The notes beneath the pieces are model-generated. The model did no database searches. It saw nothing but the letters and a program-made list of their open reading frames with translations, and was not told the DNA's origin. A DNA stretch of 64,000 nucleotides, taken from NCBI GenBank assembly GCA_004154925.1, contig QJNS01000291.1:27865-91864 (forward strand). Direction: 5' to 3'. Below, piece after piece: positions 33,866 through 44,712 of this stretch (positions are counted from its first letter, which is position 1; each line of letters opens with the position of its first letter). The DNA is from Monosporascus cannonballus. Its lineage: Eukaryota > Ascomycota > Sordariomycetes > Xylariales. A program made the position numbers and the translations under genes.

Positions 33866-35296
33866 TTAATTAAGCCAACGACCACTAATTTGCCGTAACC
33901 ACGTCGGCGACAACAGCTTTGCAACGGTTTGGTGCCCGTTCGCTTCGGCCAGCGAACGCGGCGTCTGACCGTTGAAGTCCTTTGAGTTGATATCGGCCTT
34001 GCCCGTAGCAAGCAGGTGCTTAACTACTGCCTCATGCCCGTTTTTGGCCGCGTACGAAAGCGGCGTCCGACCGGACACTCTATCCCTCAAGTTAACTTCA
34101 GCCTTACCCGTAGCAAGCAGCCGCTCAACTATGGCCTCATGCCCCATTTCGGCCGCATACGAAAGTGGCGTCTGACCGTTGGAATCCTCTGAGTTGATAT
34201 CGGCCTTGTACGTAGCAATCAACTGCTTAACTACGGCAATACGCCTGCTTTGGGCCGCATACGCAAGCGGTGTCCAACCGCCCCTATCCTTTGGGTTGAT
34301 ATCGGCGTTGCCCGTATCAAGCAACTGCTTAATTACGCCCTCACGCCCGTTATGGGCCGCATACGAAAGCGGCGTTCGACGGTCTTTATCCTGCAAGTTG
34401 ATATCGGCCTTGCCCGTAGCAAGCAGTTGCTTAACTATGGCCTCATGCCCCATTTCGGCCGCTAACGAAAGCGGCGTCTGACCGTACCAACCTTTCAAGT
34501 TGATATCGGCCTTACCCGTAGCAAGCAGCTGCTTAACTACGGCCTCATGCCCCTTTTGAACCGCCCAAGAAAACGGTGACTGACTCTTTATATCCCTTAA
34601 GTTGATATCGGCCTTATTAGCAAGCAGCTGCTTAACTATGGCCTCGTACCCCTTTTCGGCCGCTAACGAAAGCGGCGTCCGACCGTTTATATCCTTCATA
34701 TCAATATCGGCCTTGCCTATAGCAAGCAGCTGCTTAACTATGGCCTCATGCCCTTTTCGAACCGCCCACGAAAGCGGTGCCCAACCGTTTATACCCCTTA
34801 AGTTGATATCGGCCATGTTAGCAAGCAGCTGCTTAACTACGGCCTTATGCCCTTTTTGAACCGCATACGAAAGCGGCGTTCGACCGCGTATATCCTGTAA
34901 GTTGATATCGGCCTTGTTAACAAGCAGCTGCTTAACTATGGCCTCATACCCCTTTTCGGCCGCTAACGAAAGCGGCGTCAGGCCGTCTTTATTCTGCAAA
35001 TTGACATCGGCGTTGCTTATAGCAAGCAGCTGCTTAACTATGGCCTCATGCCCCATTTCGGCCGCATACAAAAATAACGCTCGACGGTCTTTATCCTGCA
35101 AGTTGATATCAGCCTTGCCTGTAGCAAGCAGTTGCTTAATTACGGCCTCATGCCCTTTTTGAACCGCATACGAAAGCGGCGTCCGACCGTAGGAATCCTT
35201 TGAGTTGATAGCGGCCTTGCCCGTAGCAAGCAGCTGCTTAACTACGGCCTTATGCCCGTATTGGGCCGCCCACGAGAGCAGCGTCCGACCGTGGCT
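33866..35296 (-). repeat. Coding tandem repeat: near-identical ankyrin units of about 102 bp
   Basis: About 14 units of 99-105 bases encode the ankyrin region of the HET protein. Units keep the same wording at DNA level, such as the recurrent block around GCAAGCAGCTGCTTAACTA (plus-strand sense). Some units lack one codon. Variation concentrates at the first residues of each unit (RG, KD, IN, SN, WY), which in ankyrin repeats lie at the exposed beta-hairpin. Confidence 0.85.
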
Positions 35297-37013
35297 GTCC
35301 TTTATGTCCATATCGACATCACCCTTCGTGGGTAGGGGGTTTATTATCGCATCATTCCCGTTGCCTGCAGGCCACAATAGCGGTGTTGCGCCGTACTGGC
35401 CTTTGAGTATGTGCCGATGCATTCCTCCACACGTCATCTCGTAGCCCTCCATTGCTTCTCGAAGTCTTTCGTCTGCCTTTTCGTGCTCTCCCCAGTCTCC
35501 TAGTATTAACGCAATGTACCATTTTCTGATTACATTGCTCAGCTGGCCTTCAGAATCCATCTCAGAATCTTCTGATTGCAAGTTGTTTATCCTCGTAGAG
35601 GTGTCGTACTCTCCTGGACCCTGAAACTCCTCAGAAATACCCCAGTCCCAGACAAGTAGAAAATCGCGAGCGAAGGATGTTGACTGTGAAAACTCTGACC
35701 ACTTGATAACCCCGTTCTTTGTTTGTATGTGCTCCGGAGGAATGGCTGCGATCATAACAATCGAGAAGTAATCCTGGCGTAACCTGACGATCGTAGGCTT
35801 TGAGGCTCCTTGAAAGAGGCAAATGAGATCCTCTTCTTGGATGGATTTTGCTGAGGTCTGGAGGGTCCAGCGAGCACTGCCATTTCTTATACTTCCCGGC
35901 TGATTTGGCCTGTTCTCGAAAATGGCTTCCACGTTCTGTCCACTGCCCAAATCAATATTGGTTTCTACCTTAGACACCTTGCCAAGAATACAGCCTTTGC
36001 TCTTGATAACTGCCACCTCTTTATTATCCCAGGTATTAACAGTGACATGATCACCGAGAAAGAACCTGACGAGGCGCTGCATAAGTGTTCCCCACCGAAG
36101 ATCATAGTCAGGGTCTAAGCCGGCTGTCTTTAGGTCATCTGAGCACATGCCGAGCAAGGCATATACTTTGTCGTGGCGTTTGGTGGCCTTGTGAGTATGA
36201 AAGATATCCACTAGCTCGCCTAGAGAGCATATATCCAGCGAGAGTCTCCCTTGCTTTCGCGATATATTCCTGGACCGGAATACTGCTCCTCGGATCAAGA
36301 AGGCTGCCTGGGTCATACAGAATCCTAAGGCAGTGCTTAAAACCCCCAAGCCTGAGCAGAAGGCATGGCCATCAATCTCTGTGGGACCGCACATGATCAG
36401 TACATGCCTGGCCGCAGCCACTTCTTGCAGAACCTAAAGTACCATTTAGTTAATCCTAATAAAAAGTAGAGCTTTGCTTCCTTACCCAGATCCGCCGAAA
36501 CCACTGTCGTTGAAGTAGTTGTGCAATGGCTTGGTGGAACTCTTTTGCGTTTGATAACTTTGCAGATTCACCTGTGAGACGTATTGCCTCAAGCGCTCGA
36601 TCGCTATCATCTTCAGCCTCCCCAAGCCAAACAACTACACGGCTCGCTTTTGCGTAGATCTCTGCCATCAACGGGATCTGTTTTTCTTTTTCTTTTTCAT
36701 CTGTTTGATTGATGCACACAGCATCCACCCAGATAATTCGAGAAAACCCATGGTATTGGAGACGTAAAAGCGCTGTATAGAGATTTTGCGTAATGTTCAA
36801 GTTCCGATCGTCTACAATGATGGACTGGGGTTTGTCTTCGCTGCCCCAAACGTACGATAGCGCTTCATAGGGATGAGATTGCGTATGTGAGTTTCGTAAG
36901 TCGTACTCGACGAGTTCGCATCGTACGTTGTTTGGGTCATTTTCGCTTGGGAGGATTCGGAGCAAGCGAATGCTGGTTGGCAGCGAAAGCCGAGAATAAC
37001 AATATTCAGGCAT
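33866..37013 (-). CDS. HET-domain protein with about 15 ankyrin repeats
   Basis: Minus-strand exons 37013..36486 and 36433..33866, 1031 residues; 52-bp intron with GTAAGG donor and TTTAG acceptor, phase 0, rejoining RRIW with VLQEVAAA. Residues about 48-200 are a HET domain: ALSYVWG at 51-57, IWVDAVCINQ at 94-103, ASRVVVWLG near 123-131. HET proteins trigger heterokaryon incompatibility cell death after fusion of unlike hyphae. A linker follows (YALLGMCSDD is typical of HET proteins), then a TPR-like segment. From about residue 556 there are some 14 ankyrin repeats of 33-35 residues plus a terminal unit, very alike (GHEAVVKQLLATGKADIN type). DNA of the units is also highly similar, suggesting recent amplification or homogenisation. 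It is transcribed away from the ankyrin-CorA gene starting at 37629. No frame damage was found, so it is probably functional. Confidence 0.88.
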
Positions 37014-37628
37014 GATATCAGAGTCTACGTAGGCCTGAGACTTGAGTTGGTTTGAGTGTAAATGTTGGGCCTAACGTTAGGGCCTGGTCTGGTGTTCTCC
37101 CACACACGGTAGCTAGTTACTTCGGGCCGTCGCACACAGTTTTTATTGTGCGTCGGGCACTGTTTGACTTTCCCTCCTTTAATCAGATACAAGAGTGAGG
37201 CTGAGCATAATAATTCAGTACGTGCCACTAAGCGCGAGGGAATAGGTACCCGTTGGTAACATGAGCAAGAGGCGCTAAATAAGGAAAGGCAACCTTTTGA
37301 TCGAAATATATATTCCGTTACTTAGTTATACAAAAGCAGTACACGTGTGAAGAGCACATGCAATTAGGCTAATACATCAACACAGCCCCCTATATCTCTC
37401 ACATGTTCCGGGTTTTCGGCGGCTCCGTTTATAAGAAAACGGTTGGCCGGCCCCGATGCGAAACAGGGGATGGGCGCTTAGAATACAGAAGGCGTACCGG
37501 CCCGGTAGAACCCAAAGAGGAAGGTGGGCCGCGTACTGCCGCGACGAGTCAGCAGACGCATTCGTTCCGCATATTCGATTTTGCCTACGCCGTCCCAATT
37601 TGCAACCTTGGTCGAAGGTGCTCTCTGT
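37014..37628. promoter_or_regulatory. Divergent intergenic region between the HET-ankyrin and ankyrin-CorA genes
   Basis: 615 bases separate the two start codons of genes read in opposite directions, so it should hold both promoters. An alternative in-frame start for the CorA gene at 37524 would shorten it, but 37629 begins directly at the conserved-looking ankyrin sequence. No specific element was identified. Confidence 0.5.
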
Positions 37629-40600
37629 ATGGATCTCATTGCGCCTTTATCAAATCCAGAGGAGAATGGCATCTTGGAAGCTGCGCAAGATGGACAAGTG
37701 GACATCGTCAAAAGCCGGCTGGAGGAGAATCCCAGCCTGATCTGGACGAGAAAGCCAGAGTCCAGGGAGACCCTCCTGCACCTGGCTGTCGTCAACAACC
37801 ACGAGGAATTGACAAGACTGCTGCTTCAGAAAGGTGCCAACCCTGAGGTAGCGGACAATGCTGGCTGGAAGCCATTGGCGATTGCGGCGAAGAGCGGGCC
37901 GCTGTTGCTGCCTATCGCTGAGCTTCTGCTCCAGTACGGCGCCAATGCTGACTCTCTCAACCTTCGAGTGAGGCAATCTGCGCTCCATCTGTGTGCCTCG
38001 GGAGGCTTTAGCGCGCTGGCAAAAATCCTACTTGACCACGGCGCGCGGGTGGATTTGGGAGACGTCAACGACGAGACACCGCTGTTCAAGGCGGTGACTG
38101 AGCGAAGAACCGACATGGTCAAACTCTTGCTCCAGTATGGAGCAACCAGGAATGTGAGGTCAATCCAAGGCGTGACGCTGGAGAGCCTTGCGAGCGACAA
38201 CGCGGATATTCTGCGTCTCTTGAGGTCTGCGCAGGTCCTTCGTGGGCCGAGAATCTCTAGGCGAGAACAGAGGCAAGCCGGGACAAGGACGCAGACACTC
38301 ATAGCGCTGAATCCGGCTCCATTGGAAGATCAGAACAAGATGGCTGCTTGTCGCGCGTTCAAGGCAACTGTCGTCGATTTCTACGTCGGTGAATCGGAGG
38401 AGAGGATTGAGAGAACGGTGCCTGTCTACAGTATTTTGTACGGCCAAGGAGCCGAGAATATCATGAAGGATGCTCGTCGCGGGGAGATTGAGGGCGAGCC
38501 GTCCTTTCGGTGGTATCATCTGCCTGCTAACAACGTGAGGGCACAGTCTTCGAGTTACCGTGCGAACAAGTTGCTGACCCACACTGTAGATGGAGTGGGT
38601 TGAAACTCTAGTACGAAGGCACTTCGCTGAACGCAATCCGCGAACGGGGCAATATACGGAAGCCCTTGCTGCTGATCTCGGCATGAGGCGTACTCATAGT
38701 GACCATTACCTCAAGTTCACTTCGAAAGGCTCCTTCATTCGACCGTTTTGCCGAAAGGTTAGGGTATGTCGAGCCCTATGACTCGATCCCAAAAAGGAGA
38801 CAAACACAGTACTAACCAGCGAAATATGAAGTAGTCGCCAGAGGAATCTGATACTGGAGTTGGTCGATACATCGGAGCATTTGTAAGGCTCAATCGCATA
38901 CATTTCGCCGTCTATTGACTGACGTTGAGTTTAGGTTCCTTATCTGCATTTTGAGATGAAAAGAGACTTTCAAGCCATGTCTGAGGCTGTCTCCAGGGCG
39001 ATTGATGCATGGGCCTTGCATCCTTTGCCAACCCGTAGTCGTGTCCCGGCCGGGAACACCGAAGACCGGCGATCGAGCTCCGGCGGCTCTGGGAACGACA
39101 ATGGCCGTCAAAGGCAGTCGGATGATGGGCGTGGCGGGATAAACACCGGCCAAGGAACCATTCTAGCTCCAGGCATACTTCATAAGATCCTTATTCAGGG
39201 GTATCTAAAACCTGGAGTGGGCGGCGAAGTACCGCCGCTGCAAATCCGTCGTACACTTGACCACTACTTCTACAGTCACCTGGCCAGCACCTCTAGGAGA
39301 GACGGTGATCAAGTGGTTCAGAGGTACACGTCAGGCTTTGTTGATGTGGATCCAAAGATGTTCATGGTAGACCAGCTCTGGCTATGGGTGCTGGACGACG
39401 GTAATGAGTCTCGAAGCATATAGGCGATGCCGATGCTAACGTCAATGTCAGATACCGTCATTAGCTGCTGCTCATTGCGATGGGACTCATGGGCGACGGG
39501 CCAGACCAGTCCGATGTCGAGCAACCAATCCGGCCCGGAGGGCCCAACGACGTGGGATGACTTTGTGATTCGGGAGAATGATCCGCTTAACGTTCACCAG
39601 GCCATCACAGGGTACTTGAAGAAGGTCAGGCGGGAGTCTATCACCGATGTCGAGGATTTGTGTCGTGTGATTACGTCTGCATGTCTCAATGCGTTCGACC
39701 ACTATGAAACACCCAATGAGTTTCATTTCTTCGACTTTGTCGAGCATGCCATTGGCCAGGTGGTGCGTCCTTGATGTTGTTATCTGCCGAGTCAACAGAC
39801 ATCGCTAACAAGATCTTAGATGGACAAGACAGCCGAGCGTTTTCAAGAGTTTCGCGTGCTCTTGGACGCATGTGCCGCGAGCAACGAGCTCTTATCCGCC
39901 ATGAATATCAAAATTGAGCCTGAGACGAAATTGTTGGGCGAGATTGAAGATATTAGAGACGAGCTTGGCATTCTACGATTGGTACTCGAAGATCAAAAAG
40001 GCGTTGCGGAAGAGTTGGACGCCCTACTCGACCATCCAAGGTCCCCTGATGACGCAGGGAACGGTACTACTAGGGACAAAAGATACACTCTCAAACGCAA
40101 CCCCGTGCTTGAGAGCCATCTTGCTCGAATTGAACGGATGGAGACCTTGTCAAAGAGATCTATTCAGTTGGTACGTATAACTTTGACACTAGTTTTGATA
40201 CCGCTAACTGACCCAAGATTCGCTCTCTCCTAAAACTTAAGCAACAGCACGCCAGCCTATCCGAGGCACACTCCGCACGCAAGCAGGCCGAGTATACGTC
40301 ACGCCAGACAGACGTCGCAACATCTTATAACAAAAAGGTTGCCGATCAGCTAGCCCTGGCTCGACGGCAGGCCGAAGCGACGGCCAGGCAGGGTAATGTG
40401 ATATTGCTCTTCACCGTGGTGACGGTAGCTTTTGTAAGTTGGTTCTAAAAACCATAAAGATAGGGCTGACTGGTCGATAAGCTTCCACTGTCATTCATGA
40501 CCTCGTTCTTCACTATTGAGCTTGATGCATTTCCCTACAATGATGAGGGGAAGATGCCTCTTCCTACCATCTTGGGGATTATCTGTACGATATCCGTCTT

Positions 40601-40926
40601 GCACCTATGCCTTGATACCGGTTTTGCTAATAGGAATTATAGTGTCGGTCTCGGCAGGCGTGTCTATCCCCTTCATACTCATTGCCTTTAACATTGAAAG
40701 GGTCCTTAGGTGGTCCAGTCTAATAATCGCACGGGCGAAAAAGGCACGCCTTGTCATGAGGCTCATGGCTTCCGTGATTCTCATCCTCGTTGTTGCTCTC
40801 GCAGTCATTTTGTCGCAACCACTCGAGGCAGGGATCAAGGCAGGTGTAGGTATGGGACTCGGCCTTCTGGCTGTCATAGCTTTGACTTCGCTATTCATGT
40901 CTCACCGGGGGCGGCCGAATGAATAG
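37629..40926 (+). CDS. Ankyrin-repeat protein with CorA-like Mg2+ transporter domain
   Basis: Nine-exon model: join(37629..38534, 38590..38763, 38835..38882, 38935..39400, 39452..39762, 39820..40170, 40218..40433, 40482..40584, 40643..40926), 952 residues, all phases consistent. Residues about 10-230 carry ankyrin repeats. The mid part has blocks common to this fungal family: LPANNMEWVETLVRRHF across junction 1, VPYLHFEMKRDF, and QLWLWVLDDDTVISC. Residues 640-810 are helical (SLLKLKQQHASLSEAHSARK). A hydrophobic helix (VILLFTVVTVAFLPLSFM) leads to the site where CorA has GMN. Here it reads FFTIE, so the selectivity motif is absent. More hydrophobic helices follow (AGVSIPFILIAFNIE, VILILVVALAVILS, LGLLAVIALTSLF). 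CorA proteins form pentameric Mg2+ channels; transport by this one is uncertain. The last intron (58 bp) is needed to reach the membrane-like frame. Confidence 0.82.
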
Positions 40927-41007
40927 TGGGTGGTGAGGAGACCATGTGCCACTGCCTTGTCGCAGAGCCATGTGTCATTATTATTTAATACTGATGTATG
41001 AAAAGAT

Positions 41008-42225
41008 TCATACGTGCATCCTCGCCTCCTCAACTATTGTCTCTGCGTATCCTGGGTGCATTCGATCGTTTGGATCAACCCACATAGCAGTGTTGCGTTG
41101 CCTAACAGTCCTCTCGGGGTCTCCCTGGCCCGTCAGGTAGAGCAGCCATGCGAGATTTGGCAACATCTGCGGCTGGTGCCATGCTGGTTGCGGTGGCCGC
41201 TCTGCCGTATCAATGTTTGCTCCAGCGTCCCCCCCTGCATTTGTGTTATCAGTCGGCACCGAATCGCGACTCAGGGTCCCCAGTGACCACGCGCTACTCA
41301 AGTGACGTTGCTTTTCGATGGCCAACGATATCACGCTACCAACTGCCAGAACAAAACTGACCCACGCTAGTGCGATCGCCTCAGGACCAGTGCGACAGAC
41401 GACTGCTTCAAATGCTAGGACGCCAGTCATTGACGCGGAGATGGCGCTGGACAAGTGTTGCCAAAGCGCGACATTGAAGGCTGCAAAGGCCACTAGCATG
41501 GTGGCGAAGCTCGAGCAGGGCGTGGAATCAATAGATGATAAGGGCTGGTGGAGGAACTCTATCACGCGTTCGAGCCAAGGGGCCACGGTCGCACCACGGA
41601 TTATATACAAGATGCCGGGAATGAGATTCAAGAAGGCTGCAACAACTGTTATAAATCTATAGAGGGCCAGGTCAGATGAATCATTGCCGATGCCAGATGA
41701 AGGACGTACAAAAAAATCGACGTGACGGCTTCTGTCCGAAACTGATTCCCAACCCATATCAAGTTGAGACGGTCAGTCTGATTGGCATCACTTAGAGCCT
41801 GGACCAGGTTAGACGGGCGGGCATCACAGATCCATGTGTCGAAACTGGTCCTTGCGCAAAGCCCGAGATAGCCGATCCGGACCTCTTGAAGACTGCTTGC
41901 GTTGGTGGTTGTATCAAATAGAACGGACAGGGCTCCGCTGTCTCCAGAAGTAGGCGCTAGGAGAGAATCGAGCCGGTAGGAGAGGGAAATGATGTAGATG
42001 TTGCTCAAGGAGCTGGTGGTGGAGCCTGCACTCAAAAGGGCTTGTTTTTAAACTTATTCAGCGTGACCCAATCGAAAAAAAAAAAAAACTTTAAAGTACT
42101 CGTTACTGACAAGTGCCATTGGGTAACTGACCTGATAGAACAATAATCACCGCGAACAGAAATGATCGCAAGTGTTTGACAGGCCAACGTGGACTCACGG
42201 TTGAAAACCCCCCCGGATTCATCAT
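41008..42225 (-). CDS. Fig1-like four-helix membrane protein (copy A)
   Basis: Minus-strand exons 42225..42132, 42025..41710 and 41656..41008, 352 residues, phases consistent. Donors are GTCAGT and GTACGT; acceptors TGCAG and TATAG. Residues 1-31 end in a hydrophobic helix (SFLFAVIIVLSG). The loop holds GYLGLC, ten residues, then C, which matches the G-phi-phi-G-x-C(n)-C pattern of Fig1/claudin-superfamily proteins. Three more helices follow: FITVVAAFLNLIPGILYII, MLVAFAAFNVALWQH and LAWVSFVLAVGSVISLAI. A 70-residue Pro-rich cytosolic tail closes the protein. Yeast Fig1 promotes Ca2+ influx and membrane fusion in mating. Its stop lies 81 bases from that of the ankyrin-CorA gene (tail to tail), and its start is 545 bases from that of a paralogue read the other way. 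Confidence 0.75.
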
Positions 42226-42770
42226 CAGCAGCTGGGGTCCCTGACCCTCGCGACTGCAAAGACCGTTTGTATTGATGATGCTCCTTCAGTGCTACAATCC
42301 CACCCCGTTGGTGACGGGCGGCATCGCCCCTCAAATGCCTTGAGGTAAGATTTAAGGAAGATAGTTGGCCGTCGGCCGGTGGCCGCGGATATTTGCTCAT
42401 TCGGAGCGGATGGAGGTGGGGCGGATAGAACCGAACTGTCCTCGGGCGGAGTATTCGTATTATGTTGTACTCCACAACCATGCCGCCTAAAGCAACGGAT
42501 GGATACATTTCTGCGAAGAGGCGCTAAACCTGAAAAGATCTAGCTCGCTAATCACGCGCGTTTCCACAAATCTCCGTCACGGGGTAATGCATCCCGGCCC
42601 GGCTCGTCTGACCCGGTGCGTGACCATGCAACCAGCTTCATCGAGTATGAATACAGTCCAATCCACTTCAGTTTACGTAGTTCAGTTCAGTTCAGTTTAG
42701 TTTGCCTTGTTGGTTGTTTCGGCAGAAACCGCCGCTAACACCACCAGCGTTGGTAGGCTGAATTACTACC
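42226..42770. promoter_or_regulatory. Divergent intergenic region between the two Fig1-like genes
   Basis: 545 bases between start codons of oppositely transcribed paralogues. A TTCAGTTCAG/TTTAG repeat occurs near 42679-42701. Expected to contain both promoters. Confidence 0.5.
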
Positions 42771-43690
42771 ATGTCTACCAGTACTGCTCCGTTCATTGGA
42801 TTCCATCATATCTTGATGATGATAGGCTGCGGGCCTATTCTCTTTTTGTGTGAGCATGCCCCTCGCCCTAGTTAGGCCCTAAAGCTAACCCGGGCTTGAA
42901 ATGTTGTCCAGCTCTGGTCCTGGCAGGTTGCACAGCTACTGGGGCGATGCAGAACCTGCACGTAGCATCCTTTGCGTCTTTACCTTCGCCCCCGCCGTTA
43001 AGCAAGCTGATGATGAATGGAACGCTTGTAAACTCGATATTCGATTGGGTGCTAGGAACGATGGCAGACGATATCGCTCGTGTCGAAGAAGTCCGGGCCG
43101 GCTACTTCTCCATCTGTGCGAGACTCGAGCCAGGAGGTTGGCACTGTGGGATCAAGGCGGCTGCAGCCCAGGTCTTGGCTGAGGTATCTGATCCGCTTGG
43201 GTTGGTCGACATGGCTCTCCGGTTTCGCACGAAAACCATTAACCCTGGTCTGATGTAGGGTTTTCTTAACCCAACATTATTCTATCTAGTCTAAGGATTC
43301 TAACAATCAGCCTTTAGCATACTCTGCATTATTCTCGACCTGATCCCTATTCTGATCTTCTTCACGTTTCCTAGCTGGTACGAAGAAGAAGGAGCCGATG
43401 GCAGCAAGCGTTTAGTGAAGCCATTTCTTTCTCGACCACGATCTCTGTTCGCTCTTATGTGCAGTTCCGCCTGCAGCCTTGGGCTGTACATCGCCGTCAC
43501 ATGGCAACACATTGCCGTCGCTGCAGCGGCAGCATCGGTCGAGGGGCTGAGGTACGGGATAGTCGAGGTGGGCACCGGCAGTGCCCCCGCTGCGCTGGCG
43601 TGGCTGAGTGTCTTGCTCTCATTTATGTGTACTCTGGGCGTGGGCCTCGCGATTCTATCGAACCAAGTGCTGTCTCAACTAGCTGGCTGA
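42771..43690 (+). CDS. Fig1-like four-helix membrane protein (copy B)
   Basis: Model: join(42771..42849, 42912..43254, 43318..43690), 264 residues, phases consistent. Intron 1 runs from GTGAGC to GTCCAG with CTAAC upstream; intron 2 from GTAGGG to TTTAG. Helix 1 ends LFLSLVLAGC, the helix-1 ending seen in Fig1 proteins. The loop holds GYFSIC followed by WHC: the claudin-like cysteine pair is kept, but the second Gly of the pattern is Ser. Helices 2-4 are CIILDLIPILIFF, LGLYIAVTWQHIAVAA and LAWLSVLLSFMCTLGVGLAI. Helices 3 and 4 share WQH and (A)LAW(V/L)S with copy A, showing that the two are paralogues. It lacks copy A's long C-terminal tail. Probable plasma-membrane protein linked to Ca2+ entry or fusion, by family only. 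Confidence 0.72.
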
Positions 43691-44256
43691 CCTTTGAGCA
43701 ACGTTGCTTAAGGATTTGTGAGTTCGCCGCAACTTGATCGAAGCACGGGCAGCGGGGTTAGATTTATTGATTGTTACAAACTTGAACTTTGATCTTGCTC
43801 CATCTACCATGGGAAGCATACACCAACATCTTTGAAACAGCAAACCGCCACGCATACATATCCAGCCAACGAGAACGAAGACCGTCAATGCCCGATACTG
43901 CACTAGGTTGTCAGCGCCCTCACATAGAGGGGAGTAGTCCAAATAAGTTTATTGAGTGCTTTAAGCGCTTTGACTTTCCGGTCACAGACCTATCGGATTG
44001 ATATATTTCACAAACACGCCATTTCGTATTTCGCTCCGTAGATCTTAAGCCCGACTGGGAGGGGACGAAATTTTACAGTTGATAAGTCCCTGACTTAGCA
44101 GCATCGAGGCATACCCACAACACTGGTTTTCGTCTTTGGTCCAAGCATGGCAACCATCCTCATAGGGTTGGCCTCGGGCATTAACATCAAATTTTGTACA
44201 GTAAGATGGGGAATAAACGTAATCTTAGTTTACAAGTGATTCAAGCTTTCTTAGAC
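43691..44256. other. Intergenic region, nothing recognised
   Basis: 3' flank of Fig1-like copy B. A minus-strand frame near 44080-44210 has several cysteines and reads partly protein-like (ARGQPYEDGCHAWTKDENQC) but has no start, domain or continuation. Confidence 0.35.
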
Positions 44257-44712
44257 TTAAAAACCTTCCATTTGCCCCGTGATAGAAGGCATCAAGGCGC
44301 CAATTAAGGTCCCAGTCGTCTCATCTATAATGGGACCTCCGCTGTCTCCCCGGCATGCGTCCTTACCTCCTTGACCTCAAGACCAGCACAAACATTTTGT
44401 CTGTAATGATCACATCTTCGTAGTCTTGATAATCGGCCCCAAATCCTTGCGCGGGATGACACGGAGTTGCAGAAGGGGGTATCTTCAAGCGGACGAAATC
44501 GCTGGACAAGCCACAGCATGTGCTGCTAAATGCTCAGAAAAGCATTAAGGTCAGGCACATGGCGATAAACAAACCAGACCCTCATTGGTGGGGCGCTGGG
44601 CCCCAGAAAGGGGGTTGCACCTTGGCACCTGGCACTTGATGACTAACAGAGATCCCCCTTTCTACGACAGAGAGGAAGAGTGCCCGACTCGGAAGGAAGG
44701 TGCCAGGATCCA
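44257..44712 (-). pseudogene. Trypsin-like (S1) serine protease relic
   Basis: Minus-strand pieces in three frames form the C-terminal half of a chymotrypsin-family protease. The piece before the LTR is PSESGTLPL (about 44670-44700), which resembles the loop after the GW motif. After the LTR come FVRLKIPPSATPCHP, YQDYEDVIITDKMF, NVCAGLE, then GGKDACRGDSGGPIIDETTG, whose GDSGGP box holds the catalytic Ser (codon at 44341-44343). The frame ends at 44257-44259. At least two frameshifts and a solo-LTR-like insertion interrupt it. The N-terminal half with catalytic His and Asp is missing, replaced by the end of the F-box gene. Clearly non-functional. Confidence 0.65.
44519..44669 (-). mobile_element. 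Diverged, shortened solo LTR (third copy)
   Basis: Read on the minus strand this begins TGTCGTAGAAAGG and GTTAGTCATC, matching the first 40 bases of the LTR at 45937, and ends ...CACA. The middle is diverged and about 36-54 bases shorter than the other copies. It sits between two pieces of the trypsin relic. No clean target-site duplication could be seen, so the left boundary is approximate. Confidence 0.5.

Noticed and set aside
37524..37628. Earlier in-frame start of the ankyrin-CorA gene
   Set aside because: The 35 extra residues are Arg-rich and not protein-like for the family; the ATG at 37629 leads directly into the conserved-looking region.
40585..40691. C-terminus of the CorA-like protein without the last intron (end at 40691)
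   Set aside because: It would end in a non-membrane tail, whereas splicing 40585-40642 in correct phase gives the AGVSIPFILIAFN helix expected for the family.
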